Positions 35,367-44,541 of a stretch of 64,000 nucleotides of DNA are shown piece after piece (within the stretch, counting starts at the first letter, position 1; each line of letters starts with the position of its first letter). The stretch comes from Candidatus Gastranaerophilales bacterium (GTDB taxonomy: Bacteria > Cyanobacteriota > Vampirovibrionia > Gastranaerophilales > Gastranaerophilaceae). The DNA lies in assembly GCA_944325635.1 (NCBI GenBank), contig CALVBD010000002.1:62001-126000 (forward strand), read 5' to 3'. The notes under the pieces are model-generated. The model had not been told where the DNA came from and searched no databases. It was given only the letters and a program-made list of their open reading frames with translations. A program made the position numbers and the translations under genes.

Positions 35367-35917
35367 TACTGATTGATAATTATGATTCTTTTACATACAA
35401 CATTGTACAATACCTGAAAGAACTCGGAATAACTCCTAAAGTTTTTGAAAACGATAAGATTACTATAGAGCAGTTACGTGATTTGGATTTTGAACATATA
35501 ATAATCTCTCCTGGTGCCGGTAATCCTGATACAGCCGGGATTTCCATGGAAGTTATAAGAGAATTCTACAAAGATAAGAAAATTCTCGGAGTATGTCTGG
35601 GGCATCAGTGCATCGCACAATTTTTCGGCGCAAAAATCGTCAAGGCAAAAGAACCCTGCCATGGAAAAATATCTGAAATTATCCATACAAAATCAAGATT
35701 GTTTAAAGACATTCCGGAAAAATTTGAAGTTACAAGATACCATTCTCTCCTTGTTGAAGATTTGCCGGATTTATTAATCGAAACTGCCAAAACTTCCGAC
35801 GGGATTTGTATGGCGTTTGAACATAAATCACTTCCTATTTACGGTGTTCAATTTCATCCGGAAGCTATCCTGTCTCAATACGGGCACAAGATTTTTGAGA
35901 ATTTTATCTCAATTTGA
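35363..35917 (+). CDS. pabA: Aminodeoxychorismate/anthranilate synthase glutamine amidotransferase subunit
   Basis: 184 residues of a class I amidotransferase: ILIDNYDSFTYNIVQYL, ISPGAGNPDTAG, GVCLGHQCIAQFFG with the catalytic Cys, and GVQFHPEAILS with the His/Glu. It supplies ammonia to the PabB domain encoded just upstream; overlap by ATGA indicates coupling. It could also serve TrpE elsewhere. The end overlaps pgeF by 14 nt convergently. Confidence 0.93.
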   Translation: MILIDNYDSFTYNIVQYLKELGITPKVFENDKITIEQLRDLDFEHIIISPGAGNPDTAGISMEVIREFYKDKKILGVCLGHQCIAQFFGAKIVKAKEPCHGKISEIIHTKSRLFKDIPEKFEVTRYHSLLVEDLPDLLIETAKTSDGICMAFEHKSLPIYGVQFHPEAILSQYGHKIFENFISI

Positions 35918-36632
35918 GAACAGCGCTGTGGCGGTTTGTGGTAGCATTTTCTTTTCTGTATGAGAAAAATAAATCGTTATCACATACTGTACAATATGGG
36001 CAAACATCAATTTCTTTGACTCCGCATTCTTCAATCTGGCGCTTATTGATTTCTTTTAAGTCCACAAAAATTTCTCCGTTACGCCGCTCGTATAATCCTT
36101 CAAAATTTTTTACCGTAGCTTTTAGTTTTTCGAAAACTTCATCCCCGACATTATAACAGCATATCGAAATTGCAGGTCCTATTACAGCAGTTAAATTTTG
36201 AGGTTTTGAGCCGAAATCCGTTATCATTTTTTCAATTGTTTTTGCCGAAATTCTTCCAGCTGTACCGCGCCAGCCGGCATGAGATACCGCACCTATATTT
36301 TGTTTTTTGTCATAAATAATCACTGGTGTGCAGTCTGCAAAGTTTAGAAAAATTGCATTTTCTTTATCTGTTAAAATTAATCCGTCAGTATCGGGATAAG
36401 ATGTTTTTCCTGCTGTAACATTTTCAACATTAGATGTGTGTGTTTGGCTCGGGGATATAAGGTTTTTTACGCCTAAATATTCCGTAATTTCACGACGGTT
36501 TTCCTGTGTAATTTTTTCGAATTCAGGTTCTTTGGTTTTTATAAAGCTTTCTCTTGTTGTGAAAAAATGTTCCGCTTTAATCAAATCCGAACGAAGTATT
36601 TTTTTCCCGTTAATTTCATCAAAATAAAACAT
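35904..36632 (-). CDS. pgeF: Peptidoglycan editing factor / multicopper-like polyphenol oxidase family (YfiH)
   Basis: 242 residues. FFTTRES, PSQTHTSNV (His), FADCTPVIIYD (Cys) and AVSHAGWRGTAGRI (His) are the zinc-site motifs of the PF02578 family, shown elsewhere to act in cell-wall precursor quality control and as a purine nucleoside phosphorylase. TAAAAT (rc of 36639-36644) lies exactly 6 nt before the ATG, leaderless style. Confidence 0.92.
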   Translation of the reverse strand: MFYFDEINGKKILRSDLIKAEHFFTTRESFIKTKEPEFEKITQENRREITEYLGVKNLISPSQTHTSNVENVTAGKTSYPDTDGLILTDKENAIFLNFADCTPVIIYDKKQNIGAVSHAGWRGTAGRISAKTIEKMITDFGSKPQNLTAVIGPAISICCYNVGDEVFEKLKATVKNFEGLYERRNGEIFVDLKEINKRQIEECGVKEIDVCPYCTVCDNDLFFSYRKENATTNRHSAVLKLR

Positions 36633-36773
36633 ATCTATATTTTACTATGAAAATTATTATGGAGCAAAAAAGTGAGGTGGCAGCGCCAGATTAGATTGGA
36701 AGGTTGTCGGATGAAAAGATTTTCGGTAGAGGATTAAATTTTAGTATATGTTGGTTTGTTAAAGGAGAAAATA

Positions 36774-37415
36774 ATGAAAGAAAATTTAAGAAAGTATCTG
36801 GTAGAATTTATCGGAACTTTTTTCCTTGTATTTACTGTCGGCAGTACAATTTTGTTTGGTGCAAGCGGTGTAATTCCTCCGATTGCAATCGGGTTTGCTC
36901 TGATGGTAATGGTATATGCGGGAGGGCATATTTCAGGCGGTCACTATAATCCGGCCGTATCTCTTGCCGCAGTAATCCGCGGTGCGCTTCCGGCTTCCCA
37001 GTGGCTGCCTTATACTGTTGCACAGGTGGTTGGCGGAGTTGCTGCATCGTTTCTTGTTAATTATATTGTTGCACCGCAAAATTATTCGCAAGGTGCTGAT
37101 TTTAATATTTTGGGGCTTATAATAGGTGAATTTTTATTTACTTTTGCATTATGTTATGTGGTTTTATTAACTGCAACCTCGAGACCTGTGAGCGGAAATT
37201 CTTATTACGGTCTTGCTATTGGTTCAGCTGTAACTGTCGGGGCGTTTTCTGTCGGCGGGATTATTTGTCCGGGGGCGTTTAATCCTGCCGTTGCAATTTC
37301 CCTGGGGATTATGCATGCAGCGTTTTGGAAGATTGCAGGCATTACTGTTCTTGTAAACCTTATTGCGGCTGTTGCGGCAGGTTTGACGTTTAAGGCTGTT
37401 ACATATAATGAATAG
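36774..37415 (+). CDS. MIP-family channel (aquaporin-like)
   Basis: 213 residues with six membrane helices and two half-helix motifs, HYNPAVSL (~60) and AFNPAVAISL (~173). In classical AqpZ/GlpF the second NPA is followed by Arg of the selectivity filter; here it is Val, so permeability may differ from plain water or glycerol. Length is close to AqpZ. The ATG with AAAGGAGAAAATA upstream is chosen. It stands alone between convergent/divergent genes. Confidence 0.85.
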   Translation: MKENLRKYLVEFIGTFFLVFTVGSTILFGASGVIPPIAIGFALMVMVYAGGHISGGHYNPAVSLAAVIRGALPASQWLPYTVAQVVGGVAASFLVNYIVAPQNYSQGADFNILGLIIGEFLFTFALCYVVLLTATSRPVSGNSYYGLAIGSAVTVGAFSVGGIICPGAFNPAVAISLGIMHAAFWKIAGITVLVNLIAAVAAGLTFKAVTYNE

Positions 37416-37485
37416 TGAGTGGTGAGGAGTGAGGAGTGAAGGGTTCAATAATAATCAGACCCTTCGCATCTCACTCTTCACTTTT
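37416..37485. repeat. GTGAGTGGTGAG repeat forming a terminator-like hairpin
   Basis: GTGAGTGGTGAGGAGTGAGG and AGTGAAGGGT (37416-37444) pair imperfectly with ACCCTTCGCATCTCACTCTT (37459-37478). The same GAGTGGTGAG motif occurs at 42270-42300 and inverted at 42540-42565. Confidence 0.6.
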
Positions 37486-39447
37486 AGAAAACCCGAATTC
37501 TTTTCTTAATTTGTCTCTGCCGCCACACAAATAGAAGATTTTGTTTGCAATGTCTTTTGCGTAATTCTCGCAATCATTGATTTCGCCATTTATGGAGTAT
37601 TCATTAATTTTTCTAAGATAATTTGCCATATAATCTTCAATTTCAGGATTTTTTCTAAGCCATGTTGAGGGAGATTGACGTCCTTTAAGCTGATTACATT
37701 CTCTGTGAAGCCCGATTTTGTTGTTCAAGTCATCAGTACCGCCATTGTTTCTTGCTATAAAATGGTCTTTTGTAAAAACTGATTTTCTGAAAATTCTTTC
37801 AGTAAATACTTTGCTCCAGCTGTAATTTTCTTTTTCCGAAATTTGTTTAGAGTGGTATACAGGTCCTTGAAGAATTTCAATTTTTGCCATCAATTCTTCC
37901 GCCCTTTCACTAAGCCGGAACCTGTCTTCGTCTTTTATTTCCATTGCGGTAAGAAGTATGTCCTTTAATCGTGTGGAATTGTAGAAGAGTTGAGTATTTT
38001 TATCATAGTCTTTTAGTGTATTTGCAAGTTTCGCCAGTTTGTTTTTTTCAGTTTCGGAATATGAAGGGTCACCTAATTTTTTTGAGGCTGCTCTTATGAA
38101 TGTGTTAATTTCATGGTGGCATAATTTTTTCACATAGGCTGAAATTTTTCTTTTCATCAGAGTCTCGGTAATATAAGGATCTCGGATAAAATTGTCACGG
38201 AAGTTTTCTGCGAGAATCTTTGTCATAGGCGGAAAATTTTCCTTATGTTGTTTTATAATATCGCTCAATTCTTTTATTGATGACGATTCGTTAATTTGTT
38301 TGAATATTTTTTCCCGTTGCTCATGAGTCAGCATAATGGCATTACATTTAGGGCAGGGAAGTCCTTCGATATTTTCAAACGGTAAATCCGTAAAGTTTTT
38401 CTTGTATTCTAAAAAGCTCCAATCGTTTCCGTTGAGAGATATTTTTTTGTTGGATATGTTTTGAATATTTTTTATCAGACTATTGATATAGCTGCTGTTT
38501 GTATGCAGTTCATTGTTATTTATTGCACCGTTAATATCCTGAAGATATTGTGTAAGATTATCTTTTAATACTGCAGGATTGTCAGAAGTTTTATAATAGC
38601 GGCTGTTAGTTTGTGTTTTATTGTCACAATCTCTGCAGATTAATATTTTATTTGCCGGATCATTGATATCTTGATAGTTTGCAACATTGCGGAGTTCTGA
38701 GACAGAACGTCTGAATAAGGCTTTGCCGAGAGTCCTCAGACCTTTATCAGGTCTTGTATCAGAAAGATGTTTTGTTGAAATATTTTTGTAATAATTGTAT
38801 GCTCTGCTTTGATGAAGCATTACTTTCCGATAAAGTTTTTCTTTCCGCGGATAATCCGTATTCCTAAGTGTTGCCGTCATTATTTCATTAAATTTATATA
38901 GTTCATAGGGTTGAAAATCTTTATGAATCTTTAATGCATCAACAGCTTTTAAATATTCATTTTTGTTTTTGTCTGACATAAAAAGTTTTTCGGTTACAAG
39001 TGTTATAAGATTAATATTATTCCGGCAGGTGTCAGCGTATATTTTAGGAGCATCTTCATAGATTTTTTGCAGAACAGTTTTTATATCAGCGTCAGGATAT
39101 TCTGAATTAATATTATGTAGATCTTTCAGTATTATGGAATTATTGTCATTAAGATATTGTTTATTTTCGGTAAGTATTTTCTCAAGTTCTTTACCGTTTT
39201 TAACCTGAGACATACTTTCGAGAAGACTGTTGTATTTTTCTTCTGAAAGCATTTTTTGATTACATCTGGCGCATCGTACACCGTTAAGCTTTTTTAGTTC
39301 ATTGTCAAATTCTGAGACAGGTTGCTCTCCGGTAAATGCAGGAATAAAAATATCTTTTTGGGTACCTGTATGTAAGTGTGGGGAAGGGTTTGAGAAAACT
39401 TGCTGGATATTTTTTCTAAAATTAATGATATTAATCGGGGTAATCAT
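37471..39447 (-). CDS. HNH endonuclease-domain protein with two homologous halves
   Basis: 658 residues. The C-terminal HNH motif is clear: FTKDHFIARNNGGTDDLNNK then GLHRECNQLKG (~575-610). Two similar zinc-knuckle segments occur, CARCNQKMLSEEKYNSL (~57-73) and CPKCNAIMLTHEQREKI (~366-382), and each is followed by a long helical region. The first half ends in RRSVSELRNVANYQDINDP..ILICRDCDN, which looks like a degenerate copy of the HNH ending, so the protein seems to be an internal duplication with one dead and one live half. Lys/Asn-rich; no signal peptide. A TTTAAT box lies 6 nt before the ATG. Target unknown. Confidence 0.72.
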   Translation of the reverse strand: MITPINIINFRKNIQQVFSNPSPHLHTGTQKDIFIPAFTGEQPVSEFDNELKKLNGVRCARCNQKMLSEEKYNSLLESMSQVKNGKELEKILTENKQYLNDNNSIILKDLHNINSEYPDADIKTVLQKIYEDAPKIYADTCRNNINLITLVTEKLFMSDKNKNEYLKAVDALKIHKDFQPYELYKFNEIMTATLRNTDYPRKEKLYRKVMLHQSRAYNYYKNISTKHLSDTRPDKGLRTLGKALFRRSVSELRNVANYQDINDPANKILICRDCDNKTQTNSRYYKTSDNPAVLKDNLTQYLQDINGAINNNELHTNSSYINSLIKNIQNISNKKISLNGNDWSFLEYKKNFTDLPFENIEGLPCPKCNAIMLTHEQREKIFKQINESSSIKELSDIIKQHKENFPPMTKILAENFRDNFIRDPYITETLMKRKISAYVKKLCHHEINTFIRAASKKLGDPSYSETEKNKLAKLANTLKDYDKNTQLFYNSTRLKDILLTAMEIKDEDRFRLSERAEELMAKIEILQGPVYHSKQISEKENYSWSKVFTERIFRKSVFTKDHFIARNNGGTDDLNNKIGLHRECNQLKGRQSPSTWLRKNPEIEDYMANYLRKINEYSINGEINDCENYAKDIANKIFYLCGGRDKLRKEFGFSKSEE

Positions 39448-39501
39448 AAAACTATTAAACCCCGAAAATAAATTTTTTGCTATTTGTGGTAATATTTTGT
39501 T

Positions 39502-40668
39502 ATGAAAAAGATTTTATTTTTAATTACGGCGTTAATGCTATTACAGGGAGTCTCTTTTGCACAGGAGAATATTAGTTTTATATACATAAACGGTTCAAAC
39601 AACAATGATGAAAAGATGAAAAACTGGTTTGAAAAAGGTGTTACCAAACTTCATCCGGTTATGAAAAAGAGTTTTGAGGATAATGAGGAAGCTGCGTCAT
39701 TATTTTTAAAAAACGGTGAATATGCCATAAACTCTGATGCGAGAATGTTTTTCTGGGGTGACAAGAGTAAGGCTGATTTGGAATTTGTTGAACAGCAGCT
39801 TGATTTATCAAAAGCATTCAGTCCGACAATTGCCTATGGTGTCCGCTCTCTTCTTGCAAGCTGTTTGCATGATGCAATCTGGGTTCAAAAATCTCATCAC
39901 ATGCTGCCTATACTTGAAGATTTGCATAAAACTGTGATGGAAGAATATTCGCAGGGAAATAAGGTTGTGCTTTTCGGATATTCTGCCGGAAGCTTTATTA
40001 CGTATGAATATCTTTTCAATAAACTTCCGTATCTTAATGCGCCTGATTTAATGAAATCTGAAAAAGTTGACGACGATATCAGGAATTTTATACTTCAAAA
40101 TCCGCGGAAAAATTCCTGTATTTCAGCAATTTCAAAGGCCGGAATAGGGGCTGTGACATCTGACGGACGTTTGAGATTTATCCCTGATATAGAAAAGTTT
40201 AAAAAAGCCTACCTTAAACTTGATGAATATACCGATGCCGCATGTATCCCTGAAAATGCTGTCCGCGGGATTGTCAATTTTGCAAGTCCTCTGGTGCTTT
40301 TTTATTCGGATATCGCGGATCCTGATTATGAACTCACATACTATAACAGGTTTATGCTCAAATACATGTTGGAAAATGATTTTTTTATGCTGACGGTTAA
40401 TTTCAAGGAAGATCCTATGGGGTTCCCGACAACAAGAAATCTCAAACCCTCTGAACTTGCACAAAAGGCTAAGATTGATATAACTAATCCGAAAGGTTTT
40501 GTATATGATAATTCGACGGTATGGAGTATGAGAACTTTTTTTCTCGCCCACACTTCATACTGGTCGGCAAGAAAAATTTTCTCTAAAGCAGTTGCAAAAT
40601 CCTTTGTTGACGGATATAAATTTATGCAGCAATCTTTAAATAACGATATTGAAAAAGAAGATTTATAA
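39502..40668 (+). CDS. Secreted alpha/beta hydrolase-like protein
   Basis: 388 residues with signal peptide MKKILFLITALMLLQGVSFA. FIYINGSNNNDEKM (~27-40) resembles a first strand with oxyanion loop, and VVLFGYSAGSFITYEYL (~154-170) is a G-x-S-x-G nucleophile elbow of lipases/esterases. Acid and His partners are not assigned. TAATAT (39490-39495) lies 6 nt before the ATG, leaderless style. It precedes a hypothetical gene and nagZ on the same strand with short gaps. Confidence 0.65.
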   Translation: MKKILFLITALMLLQGVSFAQENISFIYINGSNNNDEKMKNWFEKGVTKLHPVMKKSFEDNEEAASLFLKNGEYAINSDARMFFWGDKSKADLEFVEQQLDLSKAFSPTIAYGVRSLLASCLHDAIWVQKSHHMLPILEDLHKTVMEEYSQGNKVVLFGYSAGSFITYEYLFNKLPYLNAPDLMKSEKVDDDIRNFILQNPRKNSCISAISKAGIGAVTSDGRLRFIPDIEKFKKAYLKLDEYTDAACIPENAVRGIVNFASPLVLFYSDIADPDYELTYYNRFMLKYMLENDFFMLTVNFKEDPMGFPTTRNLKPSELAQKAKIDITNPKGFVYDNSTVWSMRTFFLAHTSYWSARKIFSKAVAKSFVDGYKFMQQSLNNDIEKEDL

Positions 40669-40684
40669 AAAGGAGATAAGAAAA

Positions 40685-41263
40685 ATGAATTTTGAAGAAG
40701 GAGTACAGTTTGATCCGGGATTCGTTGCCCACATTTCTGCTTTCATACCGAATATTGAATATCTTTATGACTCGATTGACCGTTATAAAAATTTCGGACA
40801 GAAGAAAAATCATTTTAAGATGTTTTATCCGAAATTGATAAAATTATTTGATGACTATATTGCATTTTACTTAGGCTGTATGCTCTGGGCGGCTGCTGTT
40901 AAGACTATCAAAGGCAAACCTATTTTGAATAATTTCTGCTGCGGCTCTGAATATAATGAGGAAGAAACCGTATCCGAGGTTAATTTTGTATCTTCATACT
41001 ATGAATACTTGCCGCGGGATGTGAAGTATTATACCGGTAAAGACTTTATTCCCGATGAAAAAAAGATGGATATTTTAAGGAATTATAAGGCTTTTCTTAT
41101 TGAAAATAAAGGCTTTACCGAACTCAAAACAACTGATGACATAAAGCTTCCGCCGAACTTTAAGGAGTTGAAAAATCCTGAAGCAATAATTAAGGAGATA
41201 GAAGAAGTTGTTGCAAGCGGAAATCTTCTGGCATTATACGATTTTTACAGTGAGATTTTGTAA
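40685..41263 (+). CDS. Hypothetical protein in the nagZ operon
   Basis: 192 residues, start chosen at ATG 40685 with AAAGGAGATAAG upstream. Acidic and aromatic (NIEYLYDSIDRYKNFGQKKNHFKMFYPK; FDDYIAFYLGCMLWAAAVKTIKG), with one short amphipathic hydrophobic segment. No recognised domain. Its TAA abuts the ATG of nagZ (TAAATG), so translation is coupled. Confidence 0.6.
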   Translation: MNFEEGVQFDPGFVAHISAFIPNIEYLYDSIDRYKNFGQKKNHFKMFYPKLIKLFDDYIAFYLGCMLWAAAVKTIKGKPILNNFCCGSEYNEEETVSEVNFVSSYYEYLPRDVKYYTGKDFIPDEKKMDILRNYKAFLIENKGFTELKTTDDIKLPPNFKELKNPEAIIKEIEEVVASGNLLALYDFYSEIL

Positions 41264-42238
41264 ATGGAGATAAGAGAAAAACTTTATCAAATGTTTATTC
41301 TGGGGCTTGAAGGCGGCGGGTATAAAAAGGCGCTGGAAGAAGGGCTAGGCGGTATAATTTTTTTTACAAAAGATATAAAATCCGCTGAACAATTCAGCGA
41401 GATGACATTCGGCATAAAATCTCTTGCAATGGTTCCTCCGTTTCTTTCTATAGATCAAGAGGGCGGTAGGGTTGAGCGGACAGAAAATATTCATCATGGT
41501 AAAAAGTATTTGTCAGCAAAATTTGCCTTTGAAAAAGGCGAAGATTTTTTGCGTAAGCAGACGGATGAGATTGCACGGGAATTGAAAAGTTACGGTATAA
41601 ATCTTAACTTTGCCCCCTGTATTGATGTAAATACAAATCCTGCAAATCCGATTATTGGCGAGCGCGCTTTTTCTGATAAACCGGAAGATGTAATAATGGG
41701 CAGCAGAATTGTCTGTGAAGCTTATCGCAAAAATGCGATTATTCCATGTGTAAAACACTACCCCGGACATGGCGACGCGAATGCTGACAGTCATTTGACT
41801 CTTCCGCGGATTGATTTAAGTCTTGAAGAGATGGAAAAATCTCATATTGCCCCATTTGCCGCAGCCGTAAAAGACGGAATAGAAATGGTTATGGCAGCGC
41901 ATCTTCACTGTACCTGTTTTGATAAAGAGGTTATCCCTGCAAGTTTAAGCCGGAATGCAATCTCTTATTTACGTGAGGCTTTAGGTTTCAAAGGCGTTAT
42001 AATTTCAGACGATATGATGATGAAGGGAGTTTCTCAATTCGGGCTTTCAGCTGCGATTGAAAAAGGTATCAGAGCCGGCTTAAATATGTTTATCCACAGA
42101 AATTCCACTCCTGATGTGATTGAGGCGATTGAAGAAGTTGCCCAAAAAGCTAAAAACGATGTTGAGCTTTATGAAAAAATAGAAGAGTCTTACGAAAAGA
42201 TTATGCAACTAAAATATACTAAGAAGTTAGGGGACTAA
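41264..42238 (+). CDS. nagZ: Beta-N-acetylhexosaminidase (GH3)
   Basis: 324 residues. SIDQEGGRVERT, CIDVNTNPANPIIGERAF, the catalytic-dyad motif KHYPGHGDANADSHLTLP (~165-182, Asp/His acid-base) and GVIISDDMMMKGV with the nucleophile Asp (~247) identify GH3 NagZ. It trims GlcNAc from muropeptides in cell-wall recycling. No signal peptide, so cytoplasmic. Confidence 0.93.
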   Translation: MEIREKLYQMFILGLEGGGYKKALEEGLGGIIFFTKDIKSAEQFSEMTFGIKSLAMVPPFLSIDQEGGRVERTENIHHGKKYLSAKFAFEKGEDFLRKQTDEIARELKSYGINLNFAPCIDVNTNPANPIIGERAFSDKPEDVIMGSRIVCEAYRKNAIIPCVKHYPGHGDANADSHLTLPRIDLSLEEMEKSHIAPFAAAVKDGIEMVMAAHLHCTCFDKEVIPASLSRNAISYLREALGFKGVIISDDMMMKGVSQFGLSAAIEKGIRAGLNMFIHRNSTPDVIEAIEEVAQKAKNDVELYEKIEESYEKIMQLKYTKKLGD

Positions 42239-42578
42239 GTGGAAAGATGTTAGGTCGTTAAGTGCGATTAAGTGAGTGGTGAGTAGTGAATAGTTCAACA
42301 ATGATTAGTTAGCACCTCCTTTTTTTGTAAGGGAGGTGATGCATTAGTGATGGATGGTTTTCGTTCCCTCCCCACTTCTCATTTTGGGAGAAGGCATGTG
42401 ATTGTAAACCCCAAAATCCACCCTCTATCCCACATTTACAAAGGGGGGAAGTTTAGGTCATTCTGATGGCGAAGCCCGAAAGAATCCAGCTTTTGAAAAA
42501 GTGAAGAGTGATGAGTGAAAATACTTATTATTAATTGAACCACTCACTACTCACCATTCACTTTTTCTCAGTATCTTT
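42239..42578. repeat. Cluster of intergenic repeats and hairpins
   Basis: No gene. Holds GAGTGGTGAGTAGTGAATAG (about 42275), hairpin CACCTCC/GGGAGGTG (about 42317-42340), a CATTCTGATGGCGAAGCCCG module (42460) and a long imperfect inverted repeat, AAAAAGTGAAGAGTGATGAG (about 42497) against CTACTCACCATTCACTTTTT (about 42547-42566). The last may terminate both flanking transcripts. Confidence 0.65.
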
Positions 42579-42580
42579 CC

Positions 42581-42859
42581 TTAAACCATGTGCATATTAT
42601 CGAAAATTTCTTTTCGCTGAACCCAGATTTCCATACCGAGTTCTTTACCGGTTTCAGTGAGCGCTTCTTTGATTTCTTTGAAAGAATATTTTGATTTTTC
42701 AATATTTCCGAGAAGAAACATTACAAAGTGCCCCTGCATCAGGGTTTGTTTGATGTCTTCGATATTGACCTCGTATTTTGCAAGTACTGCCGTAACTTTT
42801 GCGACAATCCCGACTTTATCTACGCCTGAAACTGTAACGATTATTTGCTGGTCGGACAT
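42581..42859 (-). CDS. ACT domain protein (UPF0237 type)
   Basis: 92 residues, a single ACT domain: IIVTVSGVDKVGIVAKVTAVLAKYEVNIEDIKQTLMQGHFVMF. Matches the stand-alone ACT/GcvR-like UPF0237 proteins, presumed amino-acid sensors. Its start overlaps the end of the AGCS symporter gene by 19 nt, which suggests a link to amino-acid uptake. Confidence 0.85.
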   Translation of the reverse strand: MSDQQIIVTVSGVDKVGIVAKVTAVLAKYEVNIEDIKQTLMQGHFVMFLLGNIEKSKYSFKEIKEALTETGKELGMEIWVQRKEIFDNMHMV

Positions 42860-44430
42860 GGTGTTTCCCCGCTTTCTTCTTCAACAGTAACAGGAACCGG
42901 CACAGGTTTCATTTCTGCAAACCAGTCTCTGTTCACCCATTTACCTAAATTGTATTTCTGGCAGTATGCTTTCAAATCTTTTTTTACTTCAGGTGCCAGA
43001 ATGTACATTGCAATAATGTTCGGAACAGACATTGCAATCATCATCGCATCCGTAATATTAATAACTGATGTTACGTTTAAAACAGAACCTATTACAATGA
43101 AAGAACAGTAAATCAATTGGAATGCAAGGCTTCTTTTCTTGCCTTCTCCGAACAAGAAGTTCCATGATTTTTGACCGTAATAAGCCCAGCTTATAATTGT
43201 TGATAATGCGTACAATAAAACTATACCGGCAAGCAGTGTCGGGAAAAACGGCATTACAGATGAAATTGCATCAGATGTCATTTCAATACCGGATGTGTGC
43301 CCGGCATGGGTTTTGTAAACCCCTGTAATTACGATTGCAAAAGCTGTCATTGTACACATAAAACCTGTCAAAAACGGATCAAGAAGTGCAACAAACCCTT
43401 GTGAAAGCGGCTCATCCGTTTTTACGGTTGCATAAACAATCGGTGCAGACCCTGTTCCTGCTTCATTTGATTGAACAGAACGACGCAGACCCATAATCAT
43501 TGCAACAAACATTCCGCCGTAGATTGATTCAGGTTTGAATGCTTCTTTCACAATAACCCATGCTGCATGCGGAACTAATTTAATATTGCAGATTATGACT
43601 GCAGCGGCTGCAAACAAATAGATAAATATTTTTAACGGAACGATTTTTTCGGTAACTTTAACGATATTTTTAATACCGCCAATAACGATTAACCCGACAA
43701 CGATTGCCATTCCGAGCCCGATTACCCAGTGGAAGTTATGTAAAAATCCGTTTTCGCCGCCGCAGACATTAACAAACTGGTTTGCGGCCTGGTTTATCTG
43801 AATCATGTTTCCGCCCGTAATACCTCCGCAGATACAGAGTATTGCAAACATAACAGAAAGCGGCTGACCGAGCCATCTCATTTTTTTTCTTGTCAATCCG
43901 TGTGCCATATAATGCATAGGTCCGCCTGATATTGAACCGTCAAGGTTAAATCTTCTGTATTTAACAGCAAGTGAAGCTTCCACAAATTTTAAAGACATAC
44001 CGAGGATTGCGCCGACTATAATCCAGAAAGCTGCCCCCGGGCCGCCCATTGAGATTGCTATTGCAACACCGGCAATACTTCCGAGTCCGATAGTCCCGGA
44101 TAATGCTGTCATAAGCGCCTGAAATGCCGAAACTTCACCGGTATCGGAAGATGCGCTTTTTTTCGGTTTAAAAACGTTTTCAAATGCATGGACAAAACCC
44201 CAAATAGCAATTCCTCTAAGGTAGAATGTGAAAAACAATCCCGCAAATAATATCCAGAAAATAATTATCGGCACATCAGCCCCGAACACATGTATCGGGA
44301 AAAATATTATGTCCGCTATCTTGTCGGAAATCGGCGCAATATTTTTGTCCATAAACGCGTCAATACTGAATGCGTTTGCCTGTTGTACGGATAATAAAAG
44401 TGTAAAAAGTACGGTTAAAAGTTTTCTCAT
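42841..44430 (-). CDS. Sodium/alanine (glycine) symporter, AGCS family
   Basis: 529 residues, about 11 membrane helices. LMTALSGTIGLGSIAGVAIAISMGGPGAAFW, MRRSVQSNEAGTGSAPIVYA-like MGLRRSVQSNEAGTGSAPI and EAGHTSGIEMTSDAI-like THAGHTSGIEMTSDAI are AGCS hallmarks. Na+-coupled uptake of alanine/glycine. An N-terminal MRKLLTVLFTLLLSVQQANA looks like a signal peptide before the usual first helix, which is atypical for bacterial AlsT and may serve N-out topology. AAGGAAGAGA precedes the ATG. Confidence 0.9.
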   Translation of the reverse strand: MRKLLTVLFTLLLSVQQANAFSIDAFMDKNIAPISDKIADIIFFPIHVFGADVPIIIFWILFAGLFFTFYLRGIAIWGFVHAFENVFKPKKSASSDTGEVSAFQALMTALSGTIGLGSIAGVAIAISMGGPGAAFWIIVGAILGMSLKFVEASLAVKYRRFNLDGSISGGPMHYMAHGLTRKKMRWLGQPLSVMFAILCICGGITGGNMIQINQAANQFVNVCGGENGFLHNFHWVIGLGMAIVVGLIVIGGIKNIVKVTEKIVPLKIFIYLFAAAAVIICNIKLVPHAAWVIVKEAFKPESIYGGMFVAMIMGLRRSVQSNEAGTGSAPIVYATVKTDEPLSQGFVALLDPFLTGFMCTMTAFAIVITGVYKTHAGHTSGIEMTSDAISSVMPFFPTLLAGIVLLYALSTIISWAYYGQKSWNFLFGEGKKRSLAFQLIYCSFIVIGSVLNVTSVINITDAMMIAMSVPNIIAMYILAPEVKKDLKAYCQKYNLGKWVNRDWFAEMKPVPVPVTVEEESGETPCPTSK

Positions 44431-44541
44431 TAATTCTCTTCCTTTCGAGTAATGTTCGGCCGTTTATCCAAAGGGTAAATTAACCAACTAATTTATACTA
44501 GCAAAAACATGCACTACAAGTGTAAAATCTTTGTCAAATCT

